Positions 1 to 5,886 of a stretch of 5,886 nucleotides of DNA are shown one piece after another. How positions within the stretch are numbered: the first letter of the stretch is position 1; every line of letters begins with the position of its first letter. The notes under the pieces were generated by a model. It had not been told where the DNA came from. It made no database searches and saw only the letters and a program-made list of their open reading frames with translations. A program made the position numbers and the translations under genes. This DNA is from an uncultured Clostridia bacterium (GTDB lineage Bacteria; Bacillota; Clostridia; Oscillospirales; Acutalibacteraceae). The stretch lies in assembly GCA_937901145.1 (NCBI GenBank), contig CALCHE010000119.1, positions 1-5,886 on the forward strand, written 5' to 3'.

Positions 1-177
1 GCCTGGTATTTTGCCACGGCACTGGCCAAACAGTACGAAATCACTGTACCCTATATTGAAAAACACATTCTTTCACCCCGGGTGCATAACAAAACTATTC
101 AGAAGGCTTCAGAAAGCTACAGAATAGACGAAGAAAAAAAGGTTTATCTTAAAAGTCTTAAAATAAAAATCAGATAA
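1..177 (+). CDS. DNA alkylation repair protein, AlkD-like (3' end only)
   Basis: Reading frame 1 is open from the first base to TAA at 175-177 and gives the last 58 residues of a protein that starts outside the window. The peptide begins AWYFATALAKQY and contains HNKTIQKASESYRI followed by a YLKSLKIKIR tail. This fits the C-terminal end of the AlkD-like DNA alkylation repair family, whose usual ending is a conserved NKA-IQK--ESYR motif, then a short charged tail. The family folds as HEAT-like helical repeats and excises positively charged alkylated bases such as 3-methyladenine or 7-methylguanine; its catalytic residues lie upstream and cannot be inspected here. The natural stop and intact tail argue against truncation. 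The arabinofuranosidase gene follows after 27 bases with no terminator between them, so read-through is possible, although the two functions are unrelated. The assignment rests on a short conserved tail. Confidence 0.75.
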   Translation, partial: AWYFATALAKQYEITVPYIEKHILSPRVHNKTIQKASESYRIDEEKKVYLKSLKIKIR

Positions 178-191
178 ATTCTTTGCAAAAC

Positions 192-198
192 AAGGAGG
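192..198 (+). promoter_or_regulatory. Strong ribosome binding site of the arabinofuranosidase gene
   Basis: AAGGAGG lies six bases upstream of ATG at 205. It is a near-perfect Shine-Dalgarno sequence at normal spacing, and it fixes the start codon so that the hydrophobic N-terminal segment is part of the protein. Confidence 0.85.
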
Positions 199-204
199 AT
201 AAAC

Positions 205-2946
205 ATGACACAGAAATTTTATGCCTTTTACAAAAAGATAATCGCCCTCATTATGTCGGCTCTTCTTTCTCTGGGCATCACCTTCGGCGACAAGGGTGAT
301 AAGGACTTCGACCGACCCGATGCAAATGCTGTGACAGAATATAGTCTTGAGTACAGCGATTACGCTCTGTCTATCGACGCAGAAAAGGAAATCCACGATA
401 TCAGCGATATGCTTTTCGGTATCTTCTTCGAGGATATCAACTTTGCCGCTGACGGCGGTCTTTACGCCGAAAAGGTGGTTAACCGTTCCTTTGAATACGG
501 CGAGCTTGCCGCAGACGATGAGCTTCACGGCTGGAGCAAGGTGGGTAATGCAGAATATTACATCGCAACCGCTGATGCTCTTAACAAAAACAATCCCCAC
601 TATGCAGTTATCGAAAATAACGGTACCGAGCTTTCAGGTATAGCCAATAAAGGCTTCCTCGAGGGTATGGCTATCGAAAAGGAAGGATATAATCTTTCTC
701 TTTATGCTAAGGGTGACGCCGATATTACCGTAAGATTAGTTGCTGACGGCAAGATAGCCGGTGAAGCAGTTATCACAGGCATCACTGACGAATGGGCAAA
801 ATATGATTTCTCTTTTGACTCTTCAATCTCTGCTCACGAAAAAGTATTCCTTCAGGTTCTTATCGGTAAAGGTAGGGTCGCTGTGGATATGGTTTCTCTT
901 TTCCCTGCTGACACCTATAAGGGTCACGGTATGAGAAAGGACCTTGGCGAAAAGCTTGAAGCCCTCAACCCCGCTTTTCTCCGTTTCCCCGGTGGCTGTG
1001 TAATCGAAGGCTGGGACAAAGAGTCCATGTATGACTGGAAGGCTTCCTTAGGTGTAGACAAAAACACAGACCTTCCTCTCGAATTCGAAGGCAGATACGG
1101 CGATGTTGCCGCACGAAGCTACGGAACAAACCTTTGGACAAACTTAAGCCTTACAGAGGACACGCTCCCCTGCTATATGAGCTACGGTCTCGGCTTCTTT
1201 GAATATTTCCAGCTCGCCGAAGATCTCGGCGCTGTCGGTGTACCCGTTATCAACTGCGGTATTTACTGTCAGATGAGAGGTAAGGGCGGCGTAGAAATGT
1301 ATGAAGCTGACGGCAAAACCTACACAGCAGAATTCGCACAGTACCTCGACGATATGCACGACCTTATCGAGTTCTGTCGCGGCGATGCTGACTCAACCTG
1401 GGGCAAGGTAAGAGCCTCTCTCGGTCATGCTGAGCCCTTTGAACTGAAATATATATGCATCGGTAACGAGCAGGAGGGTCAGGTTTATTTCGACCGCTAT
1501 GCAGCCTTTCTCGATTACTTCAACGAAAAGAAAGCAGAATATCCCGACCTTTATGAAGGCTTAGAGCTTATCTACTCCTCGGGTGCAGACGATGCCACCA
1601 GCGGTGCAAACTATCTCGCATCCTACGAATTCGCTAAAGACTATGTAACTGAAAACGGAATCACAGACATAAAGGATTTCGCAGGTGCTACAGACCATCA
1701 TTACTATAACACTCCCGATTGGTTCCTTTCAAATGCCGACCACTATGACGAAGAAAATTATTCAAGAGACATCGCAGGTATGACAGACAGCCACTACGGC
1801 GGTGCTCTCAAAGTCTTCATCGGAGAATATGCGGCTCAGTCTAACCGTCTGGAGGCAGCCCTCGCTGAAGCGGCATATATGACAGGCATCGAAAGAAACG
1901 GTGATATCATCGAAATGGCGGCCTACGCTCCTCTTTTCGGTAACCTCACCGCTACTCACTGGGCACCCGATCTTATCTGGTTCAATAACCACCTTTCCAC
2001 CGGCTCTATCAACTACTATGTACAGAAGCTTTTCGGAAATAACACAGGCGATACACTCCTCAAATCAGAACTTAAGGGTGCAGCTATCGAAGCAGATGCA
2101 CTCAAGGGCAAGGTAGGTCTCGGCACCTGGTGGACAGCTGCAGAGTTCGATAATGTTAAGATAACCGATAATAAAACAGGCTTACCCCTCGCCTCAGACT
2201 GCTTCACCCTTCCCACAAACTTCTGGTGGGACTGGAAGCAGGTAACAGACGGTGACTGGAGCATCAAAAAAGGTAAGCTTACACAGACAAACACCTGGCA
2301 TGCTTATAACGAGCTCGGCGCAGCGGCCTTCTTCGGCAAAGAGGACTGGTCGAATTACACCTATACCTTCGAAGCTACTAAAACAGACGGTGGCGAAGGC
2401 TTCTACATTCCCTTCCTTATTGAGGACGAGCAGAATATGTTCTTCTGGAACATAGGCGGCTGGGGTAATACTAAGTCCTCTCTCCAGAGAATGGAAAAAG
2501 GTATCAAAACAGGTGAAATTCACGAAACAACAACTGATTTCACTGTAGAAACAGGCAGAACCTATGAAATCAAAATCGTAGTAGACGGAATCAATATCAA
2601 GGGATATATCGACGGCGAGCTTCAGTTCGACTACACTGCTGATAACGGCACGAAAGCAAATGCTTATCAGGTAGTTTCCGAAGACAAGGAAACAGGCGAC
2701 CTCATCATCAAGCTCGTCAATGTAACAGGAAAAGACAGAGTATTTGCTATCGACATCGCAAACCTCGGTGAAGTAAGCTCCACCGCTACGGTAAATCAGG
2801 TAGCAGGTGACAGCCTCGATAACGATAATATCCTCGGTGCAGAAGAAGACTGCATAATGGAAGAATTCGAAATCAGCGGTATCGATGAAAAGTTCAACTA
2901 TACAGCACCTATGTATTCAGTAACTGCTATCAGAATTCACAGATAA
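205..2946 (+). CDS. GH51 alpha-L-arabinofuranosidase, multidomain, probably exported
   Basis: Predicted to hydrolyse terminal alpha-L-arabinofuranosyl side chains of arabinoxylan, arabinan or pectin by the retaining GH51 mechanism. The N-terminus has lysines at 4, 10 and 11, then a hydrophobic stretch (about 12-28), resembling a signal peptide or membrane anchor; no clear Ala-X-Ala cleavage site is visible. GH51 landmarks follow: FGIFFEDINFAADGG (71-85), FLRFPGG (258-264), the acid/base in IGNE (Glu422), DHHYYNTP (497-504), the nucleophile in FIGEYA (Glu541) and HWAPDLIWF (585-593). Residues 105-235 look like a CBM4/9-type jelly roll. About 628-817 form a concanavalin-like module (FFWNIGGWGNT at 746-756) inserted in the C-terminal beta-sandwich, which resumes at about 818 and ends with AIRIHR. 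At 913 residues it is much longer than the roughly 500-residue intracellular GH51 enzymes and resembles the long bacterial and plant type. No dockerin, SLH or LPXTG anchor is seen. Family is firm; exact substrate and location are inferred. Confidence 0.93.
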   Translation: MTQKFYAFYKKIIALIMSALLSLGITFGDKGDKDFDRPDANAVTEYSLEYSDYALSIDAEKEIHDISDMLFGIFFEDINFAADGGLYAEKVVNRSFEYGELAADDELHGWSKVGNAEYYIATADALNKNNPHYAVIENNGTELSGIANKGFLEGMAIEKEGYNLSLYAKGDADITVRLVADGKIAGEAVITGITDEWAKYDFSFDSSISAHEKVFLQVLIGKGRVAVDMVSLFPADTYKGHGMRKDLGEKLEALNPAFLRFPGGCVIEGWDKESMYDWKASLGVDKNTDLPLEFEGRYGDVAARSYGTNLWTNLSLTEDTLPCYMSYGLGFFEYFQLAEDLGAVGVPVINCGIYCQMRGKGGVEMYEADGKTYTAEFAQYLDDMHDLIEFCRGDADSTWGKVRASLGHAEPFELKYICIGNEQEGQVYFDRYAAFLDYFNEKKAEYPDLYEGLELIYSSGADDATSGANYLASYEFAKDYVTENGITDIKDFAGATDHHYYNTPDWFLSNADHYDEENYSRDIAGMTDSHYGGALKVFIGEYAAQSNRLEAALAEAAYMTGIERNGDIIEMAAYAPLFGNLTATHWAPDLIWFNNHLSTGSINYYVQKLFGNNTGDTLLKSELKGAAIEADALKGKVGLGTWWTAAEFDNVKITDNKTGLPLASDCFTLPTNFWWDWKQVTDGDWSIKKGKLTQTNTWHAYNELGAAAFFGKEDWSNYTYTFEATKTDGGEGFYIPFLIEDEQNMFFWNIGGWGNTKSSLQRMEKGIKTGEIHETTTDFTVETGRTYEIKIVVDGINIKGYIDGELQFDYTADNGTKANAYQVVSEDKETGDLIIKLVNVTGKDRVFAIDIANLGEVSSTATVNQVAGDSLDNDNILGAEEDCIMEEFEISGIDEKFNYTAPMYSVTAIRIHR

Positions 2947-2961
2947 CCCACACAAAAAATT

Positions 2962-2989
2962 AAGAGCAACCTATTCACGGGTTGCTCTT
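2962..2989. terminator. Bidirectional intrinsic terminator between convergent genes
   Basis: A perfect 10-bp stem, AAGAGCAACC (2962-2971) with GGTTGCTCTT (2980-2989), encloses an 8-base loop. On the plus strand it is followed by a T-rich run (2986-2992), and on the minus strand by the complement of the A-run at 2953-2960. It lies 15 bases after the arabinofuranosidase stop and 4 bases after the TraX-family stop on the other strand, so it can end transcription from both sides. Confidence 0.9.
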
Positions 2990-2993
2990 TTTG

Positions 2994-3707
2994 TTATAGA
3001 TTTATGAGGTAATCCACACCGTAAATGGCTACAAGATGTAAGGGATAAAAAAGATAGAAGAAATACTTCATGTTCCTTTTTCCACCCTCACCGTTGTAAA
3101 AGCACAAAAGCCCGGCAGGTATCATCGCGAAGATGAAAAACAGTGTATCTACCTCGTAAAGCCTTACTGCCACGAAAGCAAGACCTGCCGCAAACAGAAT
3201 TAGCTTTTTCTTTTTATCTCTGCTCATAACAGCAAAGAGCGGCAGAATAATTCCCTCAATGCCGTAGTCGATGTGCATATTCAGACCTGTGGCATCGGAA
3301 ATATATTCAAATAGCCAATCCATACCCCAAAAAGCAACGACAGTCAGTATAAAAACAGCCCTGTTTTTTAATGTGTTATCTTTGTCGAGTCGCAGAAAAA
3401 CACTGCAAAGAATTATCGAGCAGGAGAAAGTAAACAAGATATTGAAATAAAGCCCCATATCTCCACCCGTTATAAGGCTTTCTGCGATATAAACTGCCTG
3501 ACATATTATGGCGAGGATAAAAAGCCTTAGGAAGTATTTCTTTCTGTTACGAGTATAAAGACAGCCTTCACCGATAAAGAAGGCAAAAATCGGCATCGCC
3601 ATTCTGCCTATTATTCTGAACCACTCATACTGAGGGAAAAGAACAAATCCTATATGGTCAATCAGCATTGATATACAAGCTATTATTTTCAGATGATTTC
3701 TATTCAT
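2994..3707 (-). CDS. TraX family membrane protein
   Basis: A 237-residue, very hydrophobic protein with about nine likely membrane segments (roughly residues 6-24, 34-50, 58-77, 86-105, 116-134, 148-162, 168-183, 188-204 and 214-233). TraX-family signatures are visible: an N-terminal segment with MLIDH (14-18), GRMAMPIFAFFIGEG (34-48) followed by Thr52 and a basic loop, and YFFYLFYPLH (215-224) near the end. F-plasmid TraX N-acetylates pilin; chromosomal Firmicute relatives have no settled substrate, and nothing here suggests conjugation, so only the family is claimed. An in-frame ATG 18 bases upstream (3725) is less likely as the start: it has no ribosome binding site and sits almost on the predicted transcription start. 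ATG 3707 is preceded by AAAAGGTGAT (complement of 3711-3720). The gene appears monocistronic, with its own promoter at 3737-3765 and the shared terminator at 2962-2989. Confidence 0.88.
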   Translation of the reverse strand: MNRNHLKIIACISMLIDHIGFVLFPQYEWFRIIGRMAMPIFAFFIGEGCLYTRNRKKYFLRLFILAIICQAVYIAESLITGGDMGLYFNILFTFSCSIILCSVFLRLDKDNTLKNRAVFILTVVAFWGMDWLFEYISDATGLNMHIDYGIEGIILPLFAVMSRDKKKKLILFAAGLAFVAVRLYEVDTLFFIFAMIPAGLLCFYNGEGGKRNMKYFFYLFYPLHLVAIYGVDYLINL

Positions 3708-3710
3708 TAC

Positions 3711-3720
3711 ATCACCTTTT
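3711..3720 (-). promoter_or_regulatory. Ribosome binding site deciding the TraX-family start
   Basis: On the minus strand this reads AAAAGGTGAT, with AGGTGAT complementary to the 16S rRNA tail, just upstream of ATG at 3707. The alternative in-frame ATG at 3725 lies upstream of this site and has no Shine-Dalgarno sequence of its own, so the shorter protein is preferred. Confidence 0.7.
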
Positions 3721-3736
3721 TTCATTTAGTGAAAAT

Positions 3737-3765
3737 ACTATAGCATAAAAAAATGGCTGTGTAAA
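3737..3765 (-). promoter_or_regulatory. Sigma-70/SigA-type promoter of the TraX-family gene
   Basis: On the minus strand, TTTACA (complement of 3760-3765) and TATAGT (complement of 3737-3742) are separated by exactly 17 bases. Each hexamer matches consensus at five of six positions. The spacer includes a T-run. The expected transcription start is near 3730, giving a leader of about 23 bases before ATG 3707 that just contains the ribosome binding site. The -35 box begins one base after the T-run of the ridA terminator, so transcription is restarted here rather than continued from the ilvD operon. Confidence 0.75.
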
Positions 3766-3766
3766 G

Positions 3767-3795
3767 AAAAACAAGCCCGTTTTTACGGACTTGTT
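3767..3795 (-). terminator. Intrinsic terminator of the ilvD-DUF815-ridA operon
   Basis: On the minus strand, AACAAGTCCG (complement of 3786-3795) pairs with CGGGCTTGTT (complement of 3770-3779), with one G-U pair, around a 6-base loop. A run of five T follows (complement of 3767-3771, overlapping the stem base). It begins 18 bases after the ridA stop codon. Confidence 0.87.
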
Positions 3796-3813
3796 CATAG
3801 TTAGATATTTTTC

Positions 3814-4191
3814 TTATTCAACAACCGCTACTGCTTCTACTTCCACGAGGCCACCCTTGGGAAGAGTCTTCACAGCCACACAGCTTCTTGCGGGAGCGTT
3901 CTTAATATACTTGGAGTATACTGCATTGAAGGCTGCGAAATCAGCCATATCAGCGAGGAAACAGGTAGTCTTTACGATGTTATCAAAGGAAGTGCCTGCT
4001 TCAGCGAGGATAGCACCTAAATTCTGCAGAGCCTGTTCAGCCTGCTCAGTAACGTCCTTACCCTCGATTTCACCGTTTGCGGGATTCATACCGAGCTGAC
4101 CCGAGGTGTAAAGCATATTACCGCAGAGAATAGCCTGTGAATAAGGACCGATAGCTGCGGGTGCCTTGTCTGTAGAAATTTTCTTAATCAT
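3814..4191 (-). CDS. ridA: RidA family reactive enamine/imine deaminase
   Basis: RidA (YjgF/YER057c/UK114 family) hydrolyses reactive 2-aminoacrylate and related enamine/imine intermediates released by PLP enzymes such as threonine/serine dehydratase, yielding 2-keto acids and ammonia in the cytosol. The 125-residue protein is the normal length for this homotrimeric fold. Family marks run in order: APAAIGPYSQA (10-20, with Tyr17), SGQLGMNPANGEI (30-42), VKTTCFLADM (73-82), PARSCVAV (100-107) and EVEAVAVV (117-124). Arg102 and Glu117 match Arg105 and Glu120 of E. coli RidA with the same 15-residue spacing, so the deaminase-active (RidA rather than Rid2-7) type is expected. AAAGGAGA (complement of 4199-4206) lies seven bases before ATG. 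The gene starts 21 bases after the DUF815 ATPase and is last in an operon with ilvD. That position fits RidA's known role in protecting branched-chain amino acid synthesis. Confidence 0.95.
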   Translation of the reverse strand: MIKKISTDKAPAAIGPYSQAILCGNMLYTSGQLGMNPANGEIEGKDVTEQAEQALQNLGAILAEAGTSFDNIVKTTCFLADMADFAAFNAVYSKYIKNAPARSCVAVKTLPKGGLVEVEAVAVVE

Positions 4192-4212
4192 AATTATATC
4201 TCCTTTATAGTA

Positions 4213-5391
4213 TTATCTCAAATTTTTAATAAACTGCTCTGCCACTCTCGGTGAACGGCTTCCTTTAGCGAGAGCGAAGGCCTCCGCCTTGATGTCAAGC
4301 TCCTTTTCATCGAGCTTTATGCCTTTTCTCTGAGCCAGAGCATGAACGATGTCAAGATAAAGAATCTTGTTTGGCTTCTGGAAGTAAACCGTCAGACCGA
4401 AACGGTCGGAAAGTGAGAGAAGCTCCTGCACCGTGTCGTTACGGTGAATATCGTCTCCTCCCCTTTCGGAAAAGCTTTCCTTGACTATATGTCTGCGATT
4501 GCTTGTGGCATAAATGAGTGCATTTTTTGCCTTGGCTGAGGCAGATCCCTCGAGAGCCGCCTTAAGCATGGAGAAGCAGTCATCGTTTTTATTAAATGAA
4601 AGATCATCAATAAAGATAATGAATTTGAGCGGATTGTCCGCGATTTTACCCATTATGTGCGAAAGCGAGAAAAGCTGATCCTTTCTTATTTCGATAAGTC
4701 TCAGACCGTAAGAGAAGTAGTGATTTACGAGTGCCTTTACGGTAGAGGATTTACCTGTGCCCGCATCACCGCAGAGAAGAACATTGACAGCGTCTCTGCC
4801 CTCTATAAGTGCCACTGTGTTTTCCTCGACGGTTTCTCTTTCCTTTTCGTAGCCTACGAAGGAATCGAGAGAAATCTCATCGGCAGAATCCACGGGAACG
4901 ATTTCTCCGTCCTCGACCTTAAACATAGCCTTTGATGCGAAAATGCCGTATCCTAAAGTGCCCACATTTTCTGTTCTCTCCCTGTAAAGAGCGTTGAAAT
5001 CCGTCTTTTCATTGTCGAAAACAGGGATAAATCCCTCATAGGCCTCTTCCTCGAAAAGGTCTTCAGGGGTAAGCCCACTTAATTCAGTAAAAAGTGAAAG
5101 CTCCTCGTTAAGATTCTTTTCTACAGAAGAAGGAACATCCTTTTTCTTAGCCTTTGAAACGATATAGATATTCTCATCCTCGCAGACTGCCTTTTTCAGA
5201 AATGTAGAAAAAGAGTTTCCGTAAGGTGCGAGAGAATATACAAATTCACCGTAAAGGCTAAGTCTTGTCCTTAAATCACCATCACAGGAAAGAAAAGTGC
5301 AAAAAGCCGACATTTCCTTCGTGCTGAGAAGCTTTCTGAAAACAGTGAGCGCTGACAGCCTTAAGGATATGGAGTTTAACTTCGTATTCAT
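4213..5391 (-). CDS. DUF815 family AAA+ ATPase
   Basis: A 392-residue predicted cytosolic P-loop ATPase. The C-terminal half has the full DUF815-type AAA+ core: FVGYEKERETVEENT (178-192), Walker A GDAGTGKSS (208-216, Lys214), Walker B FIIFIDDLSF (257-266, Asp262/Asp263), a sensor-1-like YATSNRRH (294-301, Asn298), LSLSDRFGL (325-333, with Arg330 a likely arginine finger) and a sensor-2-like GSRSPRVAEQF (377-387). Residues 1-175 lack recognisable motifs and include an acidic stretch (109-119); they may bind a partner. All nucleotide-handling residues look intact, so it should be active. The physiological role of the family is not established. ATG 5391 follows AGAGGG (near 5397-5402) at about five bases and is 12 bases from the ilvD stop, which supports co-transcription with ilvD and ridA. 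Family assignment is strong; function is unknown. Confidence 0.9.
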   Translation of the reverse strand: MNTKLNSISLRLSALTVFRKLLSTKEMSAFCTFLSCDGDLRTRLSLYGEFVYSLAPYGNSFSTFLKKAVCEDENIYIVSKAKKKDVPSSVEKNLNEELSLFTELSGLTPEDLFEEEAYEGFIPVFDNEKTDFNALYRERTENVGTLGYGIFASKAMFKVEDGEIVPVDSADEISLDSFVGYEKERETVEENTVALIEGRDAVNVLLCGDAGTGKSSTVKALVNHYFSYGLRLIEIRKDQLFSLSHIMGKIADNPLKFIIFIDDLSFNKNDDCFSMLKAALEGSASAKAKNALIYATSNRRHIVKESFSERGGDDIHRNDTVQELLSLSDRFGLTVYFQKPNKILYLDIVHALAQRKGIKLDEKELDIKAEAFALAKGSRSPRVAEQFIKNLR

Positions 5392-5403
5392 ATAAACCCT
5401 CTT

Positions 5404-5886
5404 TTAAAATTCGTTGATTATTGCGCCTTTGTCGGCTGACTGTGCCATTTTGGCGTAACGTCTGAGATAACCCTTGATGTCAGTTTTTTCCTTAATGACA
5501 GTGGTTTCTTTTCTCTTTTCGATTTCCTCGTCAGAGACAAGAAGCTCGATTTTATATTCAGGGATATTGATTGAAATAATATCTCCGTCCTGTACATAAG
5601 CGATAAGACCGCCTCTTACAGCTTCAGGCGAAACGTGACCGATGGAAGCACCTCTCGTAGCACCTGAGAATCTGCCGTCAGTTATAAGAGCAACCTCTTT
5701 GTCAAGACCCATACCTGCAATGGCAGAGGTGGGAGACAGCATCTCTCTCATACCGGGGCCGCCTGCAGGACCCTCATAACGGATAACTACTACATCACCG
5801 CTGACGATTTTACCGCCATAAATAGCGGCTATACATTCCTCTTCACTGTCGAACACCTTTGCAGGGCCCTGATGCACGAGCATTTC
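5404..5886 (-). CDS. ilvD: Dihydroxy-acid dehydratase, C-terminal part (runs off window)
   Basis: IlvD dehydrates 2,3-dihydroxy-isovalerate and 2,3-dihydroxy-3-methylvalerate to 2-keto acids, the penultimate common step of valine and isoleucine synthesis and a source of the leucine precursor. Only the last 160 residues (of about 550) are present; the frame is open through the window edge, so the Met encoded at 5881-5883 is internal. It starts EMLVHQGPAKVFDSEEE and contains IYGGKIVSGDVVVIRYEGP, GGPGMREML and TDGRFSGATRGASIGHVSPEA-type sequence, the second IlvD/Edd signature that includes the active-site serine of GRFSG. It ends with GYLRRYAKMAQSADKGAI plus a short INEF tail, which favours IlvD over the phosphogluconate dehydratase Edd. 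The Fe-S cluster cysteines lie outside the window. It is the upstream visible member of an operon with the DUF815 ATPase and ridA; its promoter is off the window. Confidence 0.95.
   Translation of the reverse strand, partial: EMLVHQGPAKVFDSEEECIAAIYGGKIVSGDVVVIRYEGPAGGPGMREMLSPTSAIAGMGLDKEVALITDGRFSGATRGASIGHVSPEAVRGGLIAYVQDGDIISINIPEYKIELLVSDEEIEKRKETTVIKEKTDIKGYLRRYAKMAQSADKGAIINEF

Noticed and set aside
136..204. Possible promoter for the arabinofuranosidase in the AT-rich end of the AlkD-like gene
   Set aside because: TAAAAT at 159-164 resembles a -10 box, but no acceptable -35 hexamer lies 16-18 bases upstream.
109..600. 163-codon open frame on the minus strand
   Set aside because: It lies antisense to the AlkD-like tail and the start of the arabinofuranosidase, both of which show clear family motifs; it has no recognisable domain.
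2016..2523. Overlapping minus-strand open frames inside the arabinofuranosidase
   Set aside because: They are antisense to conserved motifs of the inserted module, have no ribosome binding site or family resemblance, and arise from codon bias of the real gene.
2994..3725. Longer TraX-family start at ATG 3725
   Set aside because: No ribosome binding site, very close to the predicted transcription start, and the extra residues (MKKGDV) are simply the translated Shine-Dalgarno region of the downstream ATG.
3791..4099. 102-codon plus-strand open frame
   Set aside because: It is antisense to ridA, which is complete with catalytic residues and a ribosome binding site; the frame has low-complexity Ser/Thr/Ala content.
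5404..5883. Start codon for the ilvD fragment at 5883
   Set aside because: The frame remains open to the window edge, and the preceding Glu continues the family's EMLVH motif, so this Met is internal.
1..5886. Mobile elements, CRISPR arrays, tRNA or rRNA genes, riboswitches
   Set aside because: No transposase or integrase motifs, spaced direct repeats, cloverleaf or long structured leader seen; the intergenic gaps are all short and accounted for by terminators, a promoter and ribosome binding sites.

Overview
The window looks like chromosomal DNA of a low-to-moderate GC Firmicute, most likely an anaerobic, plant-fibre-associated clostridium (Oscillospiraceae/Lachnospiraceae-like). This rests on purine-rich AGGAGG-type ribosome binding sites, tight gene packing, a chromosomal TraX-family gene, a Firmicute-style DUF815 ATPase and a large GH51 arabinofuranosidase. 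The taxonomic call is inference; there is no rRNA or other marker gene.

Layout: two plus-strand genes converge on three or four minus-strand genes. On the plus strand are the last 58 codons of a DNA alkylation repair (AlkD-like) gene (1-177) and, 27 bases later, a complete 913-residue GH51 alpha-L-arabinofuranosidase with an N-terminal export-like segment (205-2946). A symmetrical hairpin at 2962-2989 serves as a bidirectional terminator. On the minus strand, read right to left, come the 3' end of ilvD (5404-5886, running off the window), a DUF815-family AAA+ ATPase (4213-5391) and ridA (3814-4191), spaced 12 and 21 bases apart like an operon and closed by a hairpin terminator at 3767-3795. 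The terminator's T-run is separated by one base from a near-consensus promoter (3737-3765), which drives a separate TraX-family membrane protein gene (2994-3707).

How the genes work together: IlvD makes the 2-keto acid precursors of valine, leucine and isoleucine. RidA clears reactive enamine/imine by-products of PLP enzymes, and is known to protect branched-chain amino acid synthesis. Their linkage therefore makes sense, and the ATPase of unknown function between them is the most interesting open question. The arabinofuranosidase would release arabinose from plant hemicellulose or pectin. It carries a predicted carbohydrate-binding jelly roll before the catalytic barrel and a second concanavalin-like module nested inside its C-terminal beta-sandwich. 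No mobile element, CRISPR array, tRNA or rRNA was seen. No intergenic stretch exceeds about 110 bases. I found no clear candidate for an entirely new system; the ilvD-DUF815-ridA linkage is the best lead.
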